Assembly: GCA_002746535.1 (NCBI GenBank)
Contig: NVWA01000014.1
Coordinates: forward strand, 62,001 to 126,000
Source: Planctomycetota bacterium
GTDB taxonomy: Bacteria; Planctomycetota; GCA-2746535
Length of the DNA stretch: 64,000 bases
Direction: 5' to 3'
Shown here: positions 1-8,935 of the stretch, one piece after another
Position numbering within the stretch: the first letter of the stretch is position 1
How the letters are laid out: every line of letters starts with the position of its first letter
Made by a program: the position numbers and the translations under genes
Notes under the pieces: model-generated
Seen by the model: the letters and a program-made list of their open reading frames with translations, nothing else
Database searches by the model: none
Told to the model about the DNA's origin: nothing

Positions 1-1
1 T

Positions 2-694
2 GCCATAAAAGTAAATCCAGAAATTGATGCATCTTGGCTAGAACAATTAAAGGATGAGTTTCAATCAGATTATTTTAAGAAATTGAAAGGTTTTTTGCTT
101 TCTGAAAAACAGAATAATCAAGTAATTTATCCACCTGGAAAACTTATTTTTAATGCATTTAATTTGTGTCCCTTTGACAAAGTAAAAGTCGTGATTTTAG
201 GACAGGATCCTTATCATGGTGCTGGCCAAGCACATGGTTTATGTTTTTCTGTACCCGATAAAATACCTGCTCCTCCAAGTTTGAAAAATATAGTAAAGGA
301 ATTGGAATCCGATTTAGGGCAAAATTTTTCAAATGTAGGTAATTTAGAAAAATGGGCTAAGGCGGGTGTTCTTTTGTTGAATAGTAGTTTAACTGTTAGA
401 GCACATAATGCTGGTAGCCATTTTGGCCAGGGCTGGGAAGTTTTTACTGATGCAGTTGTTAAGAGAATATCAAATGAAAAGGAATCAGTCGTTTTTTTAT
501 TATGGGGATCACCAGCTCAAAAAAAAGGTAGTATAGTTGATTCGTCTAAGCATTGTATTTTAAAATCACCTCATCCCTCGCCTCTATCTGCTTATCGAGG
601 TTTTGTTGGCTGCAAGCATTTCTCAAAAACAAATGATTATTTAATTAGTAAAAATCTTAAACCTATCAATTGGACTCTTGACAGTGTAGGCTAG
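2..694 (+). CDS. ung: Uracil-DNA glycosylase, family 1 (5' end outside window)
   Basis: This enzyme removes uracil from DNA to start base-excision repair in the cytoplasm. The reading frame is open from the first bases of the window: residues such as DASWLEQLKDEF and DYFKKLKGFL match the usual N-terminus of family 1 enzymes, so the true start lies upstream and the TTG at 83 is not the start. The water-activating motif GQDPYHG is encoded at about 200-220, followed by the core motif LLLNSSLTVR and the uracil and DNA-binding loop HPSPLSAYRGF near the C-terminus. All family signatures are intact. A small GATGC/GCATC hairpin follows the stop codon but has no U-run, so termination there is uncertain. 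Confidence 0.96.
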   Translation, partial: AIKVNPEIDASWLEQLKDEFQSDYFKKLKGFLLSEKQNNQVIYPPGKLIFNAFNLCPFDKVKVVILGQDPYHGAGQAHGLCFSVPDKIPAPPSLKNIVKELESDLGQNFSNVGNLEKWAKAGVLLLNSSLTVRAHNAGSHFGQGWEVFTDAVVKRISNEKESVVFLLWGSPAQKKGSIVDSSKHCILKSPHPSPLSAYRGFVGCKHFSKTNDYLISKNLKPINWTLDSVG

Positions 695-893
695 ATGCTA
701 GCGCATCAAGAATGTTCTGAATATATTATTGATTCGCTCAATTCTTTTATTAAATTGCCCGAAATGATTTAGGTTAACATGTATATTTTATATAGCTTAT
801 TTTCGATAAAAAGAAACGTGCTCTTCTCGCTCTAAATGGTATTATTCATCAATAATTTATTTAATAAATTTAACTTATTCAGGATGCGCATTT

Positions 894-2333
894 ATGAATA
901 AAAACGATATCAAGTTGTACTTATCTGACTTAGGATTAAAAAAGGGCGATGTGGTTTTATTGCATGCTTCATTATCTAGTATTGGTGAAGTCGAAGATGG
1001 TGCCAAGGCTGTGGTGGATGCTTTTTTAGAAACTATTGGTGAAGACGGAACTTTAGTTGTGCCAGGTTTCAATCAATTGGGTCTGATACCTGAGTATGTT
1101 AAAAATATGAAAAACTCAATAAAAAGTGTTCACCCTTTGGCTTCAGTATGTGCGATTGGTGCTAAAGCAGACGAGATTTGCGTTGATCATTATAAGCAAG
1201 AGACAGCCTTTGGACAAGGCACTCCCTATGAGAAAATTTCAAAAATGGGAGGTTTAGTATGTTTACTTGGTGTTGATCAACAAAGTAACTCTTCGTTGCA
1301 TTATGCCGAAGCAATTTTGAAACTAGAATACCTGAAAACTTCTAGTGAAATAACATTTGAAACACCTGAAGGTGAGTTAACAAAAAGTTGGAGTTTCCAT
1401 CCAGGTTTAACGAAGGATTTTCTTAAGCTTGATAAATATTTAATTGAAGAGGACTTAATTAATGTTATCGAAATTGGAAATGCAATTGTAAAATTAATGC
1501 CTATCAAGGAAGTCTTAGAATTAGCAATTCATTTAGGAACTGAAGATTCTGCAATATTTCTTTCTTCAAATCCAAGTTGTCACGATTCTGTTTTACAAAG
1601 AGCAAAACTATCACAAGGTTTAATCGCGCGTGAAATTTTTTCATTAATAACATCTTCTAGTTTAGCTGGGTGGTATGTGCCTCAAATCATTGATGAAATG
1701 CTCAGTGTTGGGATTGATTTAGTTTCAATCGATTTGTTACAAGGAAGACCAATACACAAGATTAAGCCCTCGGGGATTGAAACAGCTGTTAATGATTTTC
1801 GAAGACATGGTTGTGAGGTTGCATCTCTGCGATTAATTAAAGTTCCTAAAGAGTATGAGTCAATAATCAAAATTGCTAAAGATAATGAAATCCCAAGAAT
1901 TGTAATGCCGTTATTTAATGGGCTTGAAGGTCTATTAGAGACAGCTGAAAAAATTGGTATTAAAATTTCTTTTTATAATGCATTAATTAGTAGCGAAATG
2001 GCATCAGAAATTTTAATTAAATATCATAGGAAGGGATATACTCCTGGATTTTGTTTCAATTCTGCTAATTTTACTAAAGTATATGAGAAGCCATATTTTC
2101 AAAGTTATCGACAAAAATTGCATAATTATGTTGATCAAATGGATTTAGAAGACTGTACCTTTGACGGAATTCAAAAAAGTATTGGCGAAGGGAACTCAAA
2201 TATTAAAGAGCTCATTTCTTTATTGCGTTGTCGGTCATTTACTGGGAATTTAGTTCTGTCTGGAAATAATCGAAATATTGGTGACTTGAAAGACTGTGTA
2301 AACCATTTTGTTAAATTGTTAAAATCAATGTGA
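894..2333 (+). CDS. AAC(3)-like acyltransferase fused to a sugar-isomerase-like TIM barrel
   Basis: Residues 1 to about 200 resemble the aminoglycoside N3-acetyltransferase/FrbF family, which transfers acyl groups from CoA to amines. The family blocks LLHASLSSIG, GTLVVPGF and FGQGTPYEKI, and the conserved LLGVDQQSNSSLHYAE segment, are visible. Residues about 235-479 look like a xylose isomerase-like or AP endonuclease 2-like TIM barrel, with helix-strand periodicity and charged strand ends such as VSIDLLQGRP and RIVMPLFNGLEG. The start ATG follows CAGGATG-type sequence about 10 bases upstream. The family does not prove antibiotic resistance: most AAC(3)-like proteins of environmental bacteria have unknown amine substrates. 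The domain pairing is unusual. I am confident of the first half and moderately so of the second. Confidence 0.72.
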   Translation: MNKNDIKLYLSDLGLKKGDVVLLHASLSSIGEVEDGAKAVVDAFLETIGEDGTLVVPGFNQLGLIPEYVKNMKNSIKSVHPLASVCAIGAKADEICVDHYKQETAFGQGTPYEKISKMGGLVCLLGVDQQSNSSLHYAEAILKLEYLKTSSEITFETPEGELTKSWSFHPGLTKDFLKLDKYLIEEDLINVIEIGNAIVKLMPIKEVLELAIHLGTEDSAIFLSSNPSCHDSVLQRAKLSQGLIAREIFSLITSSSLAGWYVPQIIDEMLSVGIDLVSIDLLQGRPIHKIKPSGIETAVNDFRRHGCEVASLRLIKVPKEYESIIKIAKDNEIPRIVMPLFNGLEGLLETAEKIGIKISFYNALISSEMASEILIKYHRKGYTPGFCFNSANFTKVYEKPYFQSYRQKLHNYVDQMDLEDCTFDGIQKSIGEGNSNIKELISLLRCRSFTGNLVLSGNNRNIGDLKDCVNHFVKLLKSM

Positions 2334-2367
2334 AACTATGATTTTAAATGTAAGGAGTAAAATTTAA

Positions 2368-3120
2368 ATGGCAGGACATTCACATTCTTCCAATATAGCT
2401 AGAAGAAAATCAGCTGTTGATGAAAAAAGAGGTAAAGCCTTTACTAAAGCAGCAAAGGATATCATTATTGCTGCAAGGGAAAAAGGAAAAGATCCTGATC
2501 ATAATCCTCATTTAAGACTTGCTATTGAAAAAGCAAAAGCTGTCAATATGCCAAAAGATAGAATTGATCATGCTATTCTCCGTGGTGCTGGTGAAGTACC
2601 TGGCATGACTTATGAAGAAAGAAGTTACGAAGGTTATGGACCTGGTGGAATTGCAATCATTGTTGATGCCTTAACGGACAGTATTAATAGAACTGCTCCT
2701 GAGATGAAACATTTATTTAGTAAGTATGGTGGCAACATGGGTGAACCAGGCTGTGTGTCATATGATTTTACAAAAGTAGGATTGATATTGATTAAATCTG
2801 AAAATATTGATGAAGATAAATTAATGGAAGATTCCTTGGAAATTGGTGCTGAAGATTTTTCAAATATAGATGATTTTTTTGAAATCATTACGAGCTTTGA
2901 AGATTTTTTTAATATTTTAGATGGTCTTAAAGAAAAAGAATATTTAATTGATTTTGCAGAAATCACAAAGATTCCTGGAAATAAAATAAAGCTAGATGTC
3001 GAAACAGGTCTTAAAGCTTATAAGTTAATTGATCTTTTGGAAAATCAGCAAGACAGTCAGAATGTATATACAAATTTAGAATATACGGATGAGCTAATTA
3101 AAGCGATTGACGAAATATAG
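2368..3120 (+). CDS. yebC: YebC/PmpR (TACO1) family regulator
   Basis: YebC-family proteins act in translation (relief of ribosome stalling at proline-rich stretches) and have also been described as transcriptional regulators. The N-terminus MAGHSHSSNIARRK is a variant of the usual MAGHSKWANIKHRK. The segments NPHLRLAIEKAKAVNMP, YEGYGPGG and ALTDSINRTAPEMKHLFSKYGG are standard family blocks, and the length of 250 residues is normal. AAGGAG stands about 10 bases before the ATG. It lies 34 bases after the AAC(3)-like fusion gene and may be co-transcribed with it. Cytoplasmic. Confidence 0.95.
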   Translation: MAGHSHSSNIARRKSAVDEKRGKAFTKAAKDIIIAAREKGKDPDHNPHLRLAIEKAKAVNMPKDRIDHAILRGAGEVPGMTYEERSYEGYGPGGIAIIVDALTDSINRTAPEMKHLFSKYGGNMGEPGCVSYDFTKVGLILIKSENIDEDKLMEDSLEIGAEDFSNIDDFFEIITSFEDFFNILDGLKEKEYLIDFAEITKIPGNKIKLDVETGLKAYKLIDLLENQQDSQNVYTNLEYTDELIKAIDEI

Positions 3121-3165
3121 TTCTAATTTAATAGGAGCAAATTTTTCAAATAATTTGTTTAGTTA

Positions 3166-3399
3166 TTATTTTTTAAATAAATTTGAAATAATTCTCTGGC
3201 TAGCTTTTTTAGAGCATTTTGGGCAACGGTTACCCTGTAGGAATGACGATGGCATAACAATGTATTCATGACTGCAGACATTGTGCTTCATTTTAATTTT
3301 AGTAGTGGTGCCCTGATAATTACCTAAAATTGAGTACTCATCTTTCACTAAACTCTCAACTTCTTGTATAAATTCTTCGTGAGTTTTCTTCCGACCCAT
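3166..3399 (-). CDS. Small treble-clef/zinc-ribbon protein (DUF723-like)
   Basis: A 77-residue protein containing HEEFIQEVESLV, a YQGTTTKIKMKHNVC segment and a C-terminal CPKC. This pattern matches short repeats found in phage proteins and homing-endonuclease-associated proteins (DUF723-like), where a treble clef formed by the HNVCSHE and CPKC cysteines is thought to bind DNA. A good ribosome-binding site (AGGAGTG, minus strand, about 3406-3412) precedes the ATG, which supports a real gene despite its size. It converges on yebC. No nuclease domain is attached, so it may be a cut-down remnant or an independent DNA-binding protein. Confidence 0.65.
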   Translation of the reverse strand: MGRKKTHEEFIQEVESLVKDEYSILGNYQGTTTKIKMKHNVCSHEYIVMPSSFLQGNRCPKCSKKASQRIISNLFKK

Positions 3400-3503
3400 A
3401 ACGAAAACACTCCTGCATTAAGAAAATAAATTTATTAAGTCATTATTCTATAAGGATATATAAAGTTTTTGGTAAGAAAAGAACTTTTTTGTACTAATCT
3501 TTT

Positions 3504-4187
3504 TCATTCAAATAATGAGACATTTTCAGATAACTTAATACATTCTGGCGAATTGTTTTTAACGGAATTTACAAATTGAGAAACTATATAGTTTTGAAAT
3601 GTATCTTCAGAAGGCGTTAATAATAGAGATTTCAAAGATTCAGGGGTTTCTTCTGTATTTAGCCACTGCTGTTGGTTTTCTCTTTCTATAACTACAGGCA
3701 TTCTTTCATGGATTTTAGCATAAGTCTTATTTGCTTTCGTGGTAATAATTGTACATGTTTTAACTTTTTCGTTATTTGGATTTAACCAAATATCCCATAA
3801 TCCCGCAAAGGTGAATACTTTGTTCGTTTTATGGAATATATAATGCGGTTTTTTTTCATTTGAATATTGTTCCCATTCATAATAGCCGTCGGCAATTATC
3901 AAGCATCGACGATTTTGAAATGCTTCTTTAAAAGATGGTTTTTCTTCCAATGTTTCAGACCTAGCATTGATCATTTTTGACTGATAATTGCTATCTTTTG
4001 CCCAACGCGGAATTAATCCCCATTGAAGATTTCCTAGTTTCTTGATTTCTTTGTGATTAATTATGGCGGAAACATTATTAGTTGGCGCAATATTATAATT
4101 TTCTATTAAGTCAGTGGTGCAAACATCAATTCCTAAATATTCTTTAATTTCGTCCTTGGGTGTTTTGAGGGCAAATCTACCACACAT
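3504..4187 (-). CDS. yedK: SRAP domain protein (YedK/HMCES family)
   Basis: SRAP proteins crosslink covalently to abasic sites in single-stranded DNA through the amino-terminal cysteine and so shield the lesion. Cys2 is present directly after the initiator Met (MCGRFAL). The other active-site residues are at the expected places: Asn74 in INARSET, Glu104 in DGYYEWE and His160 in IHERMPV. Length 227 residues is typical. The gene stands alone, divergent from the acyltransferase/hydrolase fusion gene, with about 190 bases of shared upstream DNA. The presence of ung and this gene within 4 kb makes a small uracil and abasic-site repair neighbourhood, although other genes lie between them. Confidence 0.94.
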   Translation of the reverse strand: MCGRFALKTPKDEIKEYLGIDVCTTDLIENYNIAPTNNVSAIINHKEIKKLGNLQWGLIPRWAKDSNYQSKMINARSETLEEKPSFKEAFQNRRCLIIADGYYEWEQYSNEKKPHYIFHKTNKVFTFAGLWDIWLNPNNEKVKTCTIITTKANKTYAKIHERMPVVIERENQQQWLNTEETPESLKSLLLTPSEDTFQNYIVSQFVNSVKNNSPECIKLSENVSLFE

Positions 4188-4380
4188 ATAGATCTCTAGA
4201 AATATGTTCTTTTGTATGTTGCATATATAGATGATGATAAAATTATGTACCTATATTACAATTAATTGGTGTTTTGCTGATATATTCAAAATAGATCATT
4301 CTACAATTTCTTTTGGTAGGATTGGAAGTATAATCTTTTCAAATAGAAACAATCATGATTTATATAGTTAGGCAACCTTA

Positions 4381-6552
4381 ATGTCAACATTGGCTCGTAC
4401 AACTTCTTTTGCTTTAAAGACAGTTGAAAAAATAATGAACGCTAAAATTCATGTCCATGGCAAAGAATTTTTAGAGTTGAGTAAATTCCACCCAGCCATT
4501 TTTGTTGTAAATCATTTTACTAGAGCAGAAACATTTATTCTTCCGTATGTTATATATCAGGAATCCGATATTATTCCTAGAAGTCTGGCTGACAGCGAAT
4601 TATTTGTCGGACGATTTGGAAAATTTCTAACATCAATGGGTGCATTATCAGTAAGCCATCCGAAAAGAAATCAGCTAATTATTGGCGATTTGATGAAACA
4701 AAAAAATAATTGGGTCATTTTCCCTGAAGGTATGATGGTCAAAAATAAACTCATCTATGAGAAGGGTAAATTTATTGCTGGTGGTAGGGATGAAAAAGGA
4801 AGAGGTCCAAGAACCGGTTCAGCAGTTTTAGCAATAAAAGCTGCAATGTATCGTAGAGCTTATTTTTTAGCTTTAGAAAAGGGAGATGAAGAAAAAGTTA
4901 AAGAATTATCAAACATGTTTGACATTAAAAGTCATGAAGAAATATCTGGTCCAGCTATTGCGATTATTCCTGTAAATATTACTTATTACCCCATCAGACC
5001 TGGCGCTAATATGATTCATAAAGTTGTTAAAAAGTTTTTTAAAGATATGCCTAAAAGAGTTGAAGAAGAACTTGAAATTGAAGGCAACCTTTTGATGAAT
5101 GATACCGATATTCATATTACCTTTAACAGGCCTTATTATCCTGCTGATTATATTTTTCAGGAAAATAAATTAATGAAGTTTATGTTGAAAACATTTAACG
5201 CTGACCGTCGAATGAATTTCACATTATGGTATCAGAAAAATAAGCTTACCACACAATTTATGGGATCCGTTTATGATTCAGTAACAATAAATATAGATCA
5301 TGTATTTTGTGCTATTTTACGAGCGTTAAATGTTTCTGAAATAAATAAAAAAGAATTATTTTTAAGGGTATATTATACGATTACTGAAATATGGAGTTTA
5401 AATAAAAACTTGCATCCAACTCTTAAAAATGATGATTTAATCAAAATTATCACAACCGAAGCTTATGAACCTTTAAACGATATATTTAATCTTGCGGTTA
5501 ATGAAGGTACTATAACTGTTGATGGAGATCTTTTACAATTAAGACGTGAAGATATGATCAATCGACATCGGTTTCATAATATCAGATTAAAAAACACCAT
5601 GCGTGTAATAGCCAATGAAATAGAACCTTTGAGAGATGTTATTCGAGTTATTAAAAGAGTAGCTAAAATGAAATTTCTTACTCTAAGAGAAAAAATACCG
5701 GCATTAATTTGTAGACTTGATCAGGAATTATTTGAAAAAGATTATGAGACTTACTATGAGAAGGAATTGTCACGACCTAAAGAAATTGGTGCTCCTTATT
5801 TACTAAACGGAGAAAATCTCAAATATGGTGTTGTCCTTTCGCATGGTTATTTGTCTGCGCCAGAGGAAGTCAGGTATTTAGCTGAATATATTAATTCTAA
5901 ATTTGGAATTCCAGTTTACGTGATACGTTTAAAAGGACATGGTACAGCACCAAAAAATTTAGCAAATGTTGAGTGGGAAGATTGGTGCAGATCTTATTTA
6001 AGAGGTGTTGCAATTATTAGAAACATGTGTGAAAAACCAATATTTGGTGGGTTTTCATCTGGAGGACTTGTTTCCTTGATAAATACATCTTTGCCTGAAT
6101 TGAATCCAATTGGCACGTTTAGTATCAATGCTCCTTTAAGATTAAAAAATCTTAAAACAAAATTAGTACCTGCGGTAAGTTTATGGAATGAATTGTTAGG
6201 GTTGTTGAGAATTGATAGCGGGAAATTTGAATTTGTTGCAAATGATACAGAAAGCCCTGATGTGAACTATACGCAAAATTATTTAAAAGGTGTGATGCAA
6301 TTAGGCGAAATGATGGAAGCATGTGAAGATAGTTTAAAGGATATTAAATCTCCTGTTTTAATTATACAAGGCGATAATGATCCAACTGTAAGTCCGGACA
6401 GTGGGAATTTAATAAATGATGCCTTAGGATCATCTATAAAACATTTAAGAATTTTACCCTTCGACAGGCATGTGATTGTAAGAAAAGAACGGCGTGAAGA
6501 AGTATTTGAGGTAGTTGAAGAATTTATTCTTGAACTTATGAATAATTCTTAA
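4381..6552 (+). CDS. PlsC-like acyltransferase fused to alpha/beta hydrolase
   Basis: A 723-residue two-enzyme protein. Residues about 35-280 form a glycerol-phosphate acyltransferase-like domain. The catalytic HX4D motif appears as NHFTRAE (His45, Glu50 in place of Asp) and FPEGMM near residue 114 is the phosphate-binding block. Residues about 470-723 form an alpha/beta hydrolase with an LSHGYLS oxyanion region, nucleophile Ser559 in GFSSGG, Asp667 in QGDND and His697 in DRHVI, so a full triad is present. The middle (about 285-465) is helical and of unknown role. The fusion suggests acyl transfer and deacylation on the same lipid. Its stop codon overlaps that of the convergent folA. Confidence 0.8.
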   Translation: MSTLARTTSFALKTVEKIMNAKIHVHGKEFLELSKFHPAIFVVNHFTRAETFILPYVIYQESDIIPRSLADSELFVGRFGKFLTSMGALSVSHPKRNQLIIGDLMKQKNNWVIFPEGMMVKNKLIYEKGKFIAGGRDEKGRGPRTGSAVLAIKAAMYRRAYFLALEKGDEEKVKELSNMFDIKSHEEISGPAIAIIPVNITYYPIRPGANMIHKVVKKFFKDMPKRVEEELEIEGNLLMNDTDIHITFNRPYYPADYIFQENKLMKFMLKTFNADRRMNFTLWYQKNKLTTQFMGSVYDSVTINIDHVFCAILRALNVSEINKKELFLRVYYTITEIWSLNKNLHPTLKNDDLIKIITTEAYEPLNDIFNLAVNEGTITVDGDLLQLRREDMINRHRFHNIRLKNTMRVIANEIEPLRDVIRVIKRVAKMKFLTLREKIPALICRLDQELFEKDYETYYEKELSRPKEIGAPYLLNGENLKYGVVLSHGYLSAPEEVRYLAEYINSKFGIPVYVIRLKGHGTAPKNLANVEWEDWCRSYLRGVAIIRNMCEKPIFGGFSSGGLVSLINTSLPELNPIGTFSINAPLRLKNLKTKLVPAVSLWNELLGLLRIDSGKFEFVANDTESPDVNYTQNYLKGVMQLGEMMEACEDSLKDIKSPVLIIQGDNDPTVSPDSGNLINDALGSSIKHLRILPFDRHVIVRKERREEVFEVVEEFILELMNNS

Positions 6553-7088
6553 TTTATGTTTATTCTTTCATAAACATTAAATTGATATTGATCGTTACCT
6601 TCGTTAATGATTTCGCTAGATTTGATTAGCTGAAATGTAGATTTGAATTCAGGAAAAAACGTATCGCATTCAAATGAATTATCAACTTCTGTAATGTATA
6701 TTTTTTTACAGTTCATCATATCTATACATTGGTTATAAATATTTCCTCCTCCAATAATGTACACATTCTCGGCATTTAACTCTTTTGCAATTGTTAAGGC
6801 ACTATCAATTGAATTTGCAGAAGTTGTTTGGGAGGAATTCAAATCAAAATCTTTATTTCTTGTTAAAACAATATTATGCCTGTTAGGTAATGGACGAAAC
6901 TTTGTAGGAATTGAATCCCAAGTTGTTCTTCCCATAATGACTGCATTTTGTTTTTGACGATCAACGGTATTAGTAGTTATATCTTTGAAGTATTGCATGT
7001 CCTTTTTTAATCGCCAGGGCAAATCACCATTTTTACCAATCCCACGGTTTTGATCGGTGGCTACAACTAAGCTAAATGATGTGTCCAA
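6549..7088 (-). CDS. folA: Dihydrofolate reductase
   Basis: It reduces dihydrofolate to tetrahydrofolate with NADPH, regenerating the cofactor oxidised by thymidylate synthase. Visible blocks are the N-terminal VVATDQNRGIGKNGDLPW with its catalytic loop, VIMGRTTWDSIP for cofactor binding and VYIIGGGNIYNQ. The start appears to be TTG, one base after the thyA stop codon, which implies translational coupling with thyA. Length 179 residues is normal. Last gene of the hslO-thyA-folA operon. Confidence 0.95.
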   Translation of the reverse strand: MDTSFSLVVATDQNRGIGKNGDLPWRLKKDMQYFKDITTNTVDRQKQNAVIMGRTTWDSIPTKFRPLPNRHNIVLTRNKDFDLNSSQTTSANSIDSALTIAKELNAENVYIIGGGNIYNQCIDMMNCKKIYITEVDNSFECDTFFPEFKSTFQLIKSSEIINEGNDQYQFNVYERININ

Positions 7089-7089
7089 T

Positions 7090-7905
7090 TTATACAGCTA
7101 CAGAAAATTTGAGAAAAGGGTGGTGTTCATAGTCTTCTAATGAAATATCTTCATATTTAATTTCATCCAAAGGTTTCTTTGCGATTGTTACTTTTGATAA
7201 TTTCATTGGATCTCTTTTGAGTTGAATCTCAAGTTGATCTAAATGATTGCTATAAATGTGAGCATCACCAATAGTGTGTGTAAATACGCCAGGAGTTAAA
7301 TTACATTCATTGGCTATCATGATCATTAGCAATGCATAACTTGCTATATTAAATGGTACACCCAATGCCATGTCAGCTGATCGTTGGTACAATTGGCAAT
7401 CTAGTCTTTTGTTAACAACATAAAATTGAAAAAACATATGACAAGGAGGTAGTGCCATTTGATCTATTTGTCCAACATTCCAAGCATTGACTATGATCCT
7501 TCTTGAATCAGGATTGTTTTTTATCATTTCAACGACATTTTTTATTTGATCGATAGATGATTTTTCAATTTTTCCTGTAGTTGGATCTTCAACATATTTT
7601 GGCCAGCTTCTCCACTGAAATCCATAAATTGGTCCTAATTCCCCATTTTTATCTGCCCAGGCATCCCAAATAGGGGTGTGCTCTGTTAATCCATCATTAA
7701 TATTTGTTGCCCCTTTTAAAAACCAAAGGAGTTCACGAGCTACTGCTTTAAATAAAACTTTTTTAGTTGTTACTAGTGGAAAACCATCTCTTAAATCATA
7801 TTTAGATTGAGTTCCAAAAACGGATATTGTTCCTGTTCCTGTACGGTCTTTTTTTTTTTCGCCATTGTCTAAGATATATTGAATTGCATCTAGATATTGT
7901 TTCAT
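7090..7905 (-). CDS. thyA: Thymidylate synthase
   Basis: This is the classical ThyA enzyme, making dTMP from dUMP with methylene-tetrahydrofolate. The catalytic cysteine is in [12 protein letters not shown], the phosphate-binding arginines in [11 protein letters not shown], and [20 protein letters not shown] and [10 protein letters not shown] are family signatures. Its 271 residues fit the short bacterial form. It lies 14 bases after hslO with AGGTAA before its ATG, and is coupled to folA downstream. The flavin-dependent alternative ThyX is not seen here. Confidence 0.97.
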   Translation of the reverse strand: MKQYLDAIQYILDNGEKKKDRTGTGTISVFGTQSKYDLRDGFPLVTTKKVLFKAVARELLWFLKGATNINDGLTEHTPIWDAWADKNGELGPIYGFQWRSWPKYVEDPTTGKIEKSSIDQIKNVVEMIKNNPDSRRIIVNAWNVGQIDQMALPPCHMFFQFYVVNKRLDCQLYQRSADMALGVPFNIASYALLMIMIANECNLTPGVFTHTIGDAHIYSNHLDQLEIQLKRDPMKLSKVTIAKKPLDEIKYEDISLEDYEHHPFLKFSVAV

Positions 7906-7919
7906 TTTAGTTACCTATT

Positions 7920-8786
7920 TTAATTAAGATTATTTTTAAATTGTAGGATATCTTTTAGTTTAAATTGATAAACCTTTTTGCAAAAATCACATTCTGTAAT
8001 AATTTCATCTGATTCATCAGTTAAACTATTTAATTCATTTCTGCTTATAAGGGCTAAGTTTTGTGAAAATCTTTTCTCGGTGCAAGGACAGGCGAAATTT
8101 ATATCAAAATCCTTAATATGATTGTAGGTTAAATTCCCAAGCAGTCTTTTTATTATTACATCATCTTCATCTTGATTTTGAAATAATATTCCAGGTTCTT
8201 TTATTGAGTTAATTTGATTTTCCATTCTGGTTCTATCTTCATCTGTAGTCCCGGGTAGTTCTTCTACTAAAAATCCATCTGAGTGGATTACTTTATTATT
8301 TTTTACCATTGTGCATAAATGAATTATTCCATTAATTTGTTCAGATATTTTTAAATAATAAATTGTATTTAATGTTAAGTTTTCTGAAACTAATTTAATT
8401 ACGGATTGATATGGTTTTTTTGTCTGATTGATTTTTTTACCAATATATAAATTACCTTTTCCTATTAAAGGTGATTTATTATCCCATGTGGATATTTTAT
8501 CAAATGTTGAGCTCGGAATCATGGCTCTGATATAGCCCAATGGCGTTGCATCACAACGATAATTATCAAAGGGGCCATCACTATCAAATTCATAACTTAA
8601 AACCCCATTTCCTTTCAGTTGTGTTGCTAATAATAAAGCAGCTACCATTCCATCTGAAAAATATGATAAAGGTTTGTTCGTTAGTTTATGTTGTTCATTA
8701 CCAATCAATTGAGCTGTTTGGCTACACCTAACTAAAGCTATGCGATAATTTGTGGTAGTCGTAAATCTTGCTACATGATCTTTCAT
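7920..8786 (-). CDS. hslO: Redox-regulated chaperone Hsp33
   Basis: Hsp33 is a cytoplasmic holdase that is switched on when oxidation releases zinc from four cysteines. The N-terminal domain shows ALVRCSQTAQ and DGMVAALLLATQLKG blocks. The C-terminal zinc centre is intact: CPC near residue 231 and CDFC near residue 272. Length 288 residues is normal. It heads an operon with thyA and folA. Co-transcription of a disulfide-stress chaperone with dTMP synthesis has no obvious functional logic. Confidence 0.93.
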   Translation of the reverse strand: MKDHVARFTTTTNYRIALVRCSQTAQLIGNEQHKLTNKPLSYFSDGMVAALLLATQLKGNGVLSYEFDSDGPFDNYRCDATPLGYIRAMIPSSTFDKISTWDNKSPLIGKGNLYIGKKINQTKKPYQSVIKLVSENLTLNTIYYLKISEQINGIIHLCTMVKNNKVIHSDGFLVEELPGTTDEDRTRMENQINSIKEPGILFQNQDEDDVIIKRLLGNLTYNHIKDFDINFACPCTEKRFSQNLALISRNELNSLTDESDEIITECDFCKKVYQFKLKDILQFKNNLN

Positions 8787-8935
8787 AGGGTGAATAGGCT
8801 AACATAAAATTGTAACAAAAGGCTGTGATTATACTCAGATCAACTAAGAATACATAATAAAGTACGGGAGATCTGTATTAGATAGTTAGATAAATATGTA
8901 AGTAAATTATTGATGAATTGCTCGGTGAAATATTT

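Noticed and set aside
693-711. Terminator hairpin after ung (GATGC/GCATC)
   Set aside because: The stem is only five bases and is not followed by a U-run.
894-2333. Antibiotic resistance gene (aminoglycoside acetyltransferase)
   Set aside because: The AAC(3)-like fold is widespread among non-resistance enzymes, and the fusion to a TIM barrel suggests another substrate.
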